Position numbers and translations under genes: made by a program. From NCBI GenBank assembly GCA_023394015.1, contig JAEXBL010000321.1, positions 1-5,581 of the forward strand: a DNA stretch of 5,581 nt, in the 5' to 3' direction. Origin of the DNA: Pseudomonadota bacterium (GTDB taxonomy: Bacteria; Pseudomonadota; Gammaproteobacteria; Burkholderiales; Burkholderiaceae_C). The notes beneath the pieces are model-generated. The model saw only the letters and a program-made list of their open reading frames with translations. It was not told the origin of the DNA and did not search any database. Each line of letters opens with the position of its first letter. Positions within the stretch are counted from its first letter, which is position 1. This document shows positions 5,132 through 5,581 of the stretch, in pieces.

Positions 5132-5581
5132 ATGAATCGCGAACTGTTGATGCTGGTCGAAGCGATTTCTCGCGAGAAGAACGTCGAGCGCGACGTGGTG
5201 TTCGGCGCCGTCGAGGCGGCGCTGGCGCAGGCCGCCAAGAAGCTGTACGAGGGTGAGGTCGATCTGCGCGTGGCCATCGACCGCGACACCGGCGAGTACG
5301 AGACCTTCCGCCGCTGGCACGTGGTGCCCGACGAGGCCGGTCTGCAACTGCCCGACCAGGAAATCCTGCTGTTCGAGGCCAAGGAGCGGATTCCCGACAT
5401 CGAGGTCGACGAATACATCGAGGAGTCGGTCGAATCGGGGCCCAGCGGCCGCATCGGCGCCATGGCCGCCAAGCAGGTGATCCTGCAGAAGATCCGCGAC
5501 GCCGAGCGCGAGATGCTGCTCAACGACTTCATGAGCCGCGGCGAGAAGATCTTCACCGGTACCGTCAAGCGCATGGACAAG
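5132..5581 (+). CDS. nusA: Transcription termination/antitermination factor NusA, N-terminal part
   Basis: The first 150 codons are present and the gene runs off the right edge; full NusA is about 490-500 residues. NusA binds RNA polymerase, promotes pausing and intrinsic termination, and takes part in rRNA antitermination. The N-terminal RNAP-binding domain (about 1-125) opens with [18 protein letters not shown] and [14 protein letters not shown], and includes [12 protein letters not shown]. The linker [20 protein letters not shown] (106-125) leads into the start of the S1 domain at [11 protein letters not shown] (139-149). The S1, KH1 and KH2 domains and any acidic C-terminal repeats lie outside. 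ATG 5132 has a weak GTAGAG-like purine run upstream. The gene may share the rimP promoter at 4304-4333, but a terminator-like hairpin lies just before it. Confidence 0.96.
   Translation, partial: MNRELLMLVEAISREKNVERDVVFGAVEAALAQAAKKLYEGEVDLRVAIDRDTGEYETFRRWHVVPDEAGLQLPDQEILLFEAKERIPDIEVDEYIEESVESGPSGRIGAMAAKQVILQKIRDAEREMLLNDFMSRGEKIFTGTVKRMDK

Noticed and set aside
1..5581. CRISPR arrays, insertion sequences or attachment sites
   Set aside because: No regularly spaced repeats with unique spacers, no transposase-like frame and no terminal inverted repeats were found; the repeats at 1992-2121 are too short and irregular.

Overview
The window looks like chromosome from a GC-rich betaproteobacterium, probably Burkholderiales/Comamonadaceae. 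This is inferred from the very high GC content, the long RimP with an insertion-rich C-terminal domain, and the style of the rimP-nusA locus. No search was run, so the taxon is an inference.

Two divergent transcription units meet at an intergenic region of about 370 bp (4125-4491). Leftwards (minus strand) runs a tightly packed operon: acyl carrier protein (4124-3840), AMP-binding acyl-ACP/CoA synthetase (3790-2441), small hot-dog dehydratase (2444-2118), a possible 58-residue ORF in a repeat-rich spacer (2121-1945), LpxL-type acyltransferase (1948-1031), LolA-like periplasmic carrier (1059-436) and the first 147 codons of an MMPL/RND-type exporter (443 to the window edge). Start and stop codons overlap at nearly every junction. 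This gene set and order match the accessory half of an aryl-polyene (APE/xanthomonadin-like) or related type II PKS/fatty-acid cluster: a starter acid is activated and loaded on ACP, the chain is dehydrated, the product is acyl-transferred to a membrane lipid, and LolA-like and MMPL proteins move it to the outer membrane. Ketosynthases, ketoreductase and the rest would lie beyond the left edge, so the product class is not proven here.

Rightwards (plus strand) runs the housekeeping operon rimP (4492-5067, GTG start) and nusA (from 5132, first 150 codons). It has a good extended -10 promoter at 4304-4333. A textbook intrinsic terminator lies in the leader before rimP (4354-4386), followed by a second strong hairpin (4390-4412), and another terminator-like hairpin lies between rimP and nusA (5079-5105). 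Because NusA modulates intrinsic termination, this layout suggests attenuation or autoregulation.

The less ordinary items are the two terminators around rimP and the repeat-rich spacer with its doubly ATGA-linked mini-ORF inside the biosynthetic operon. No clearly new biological system is evident.
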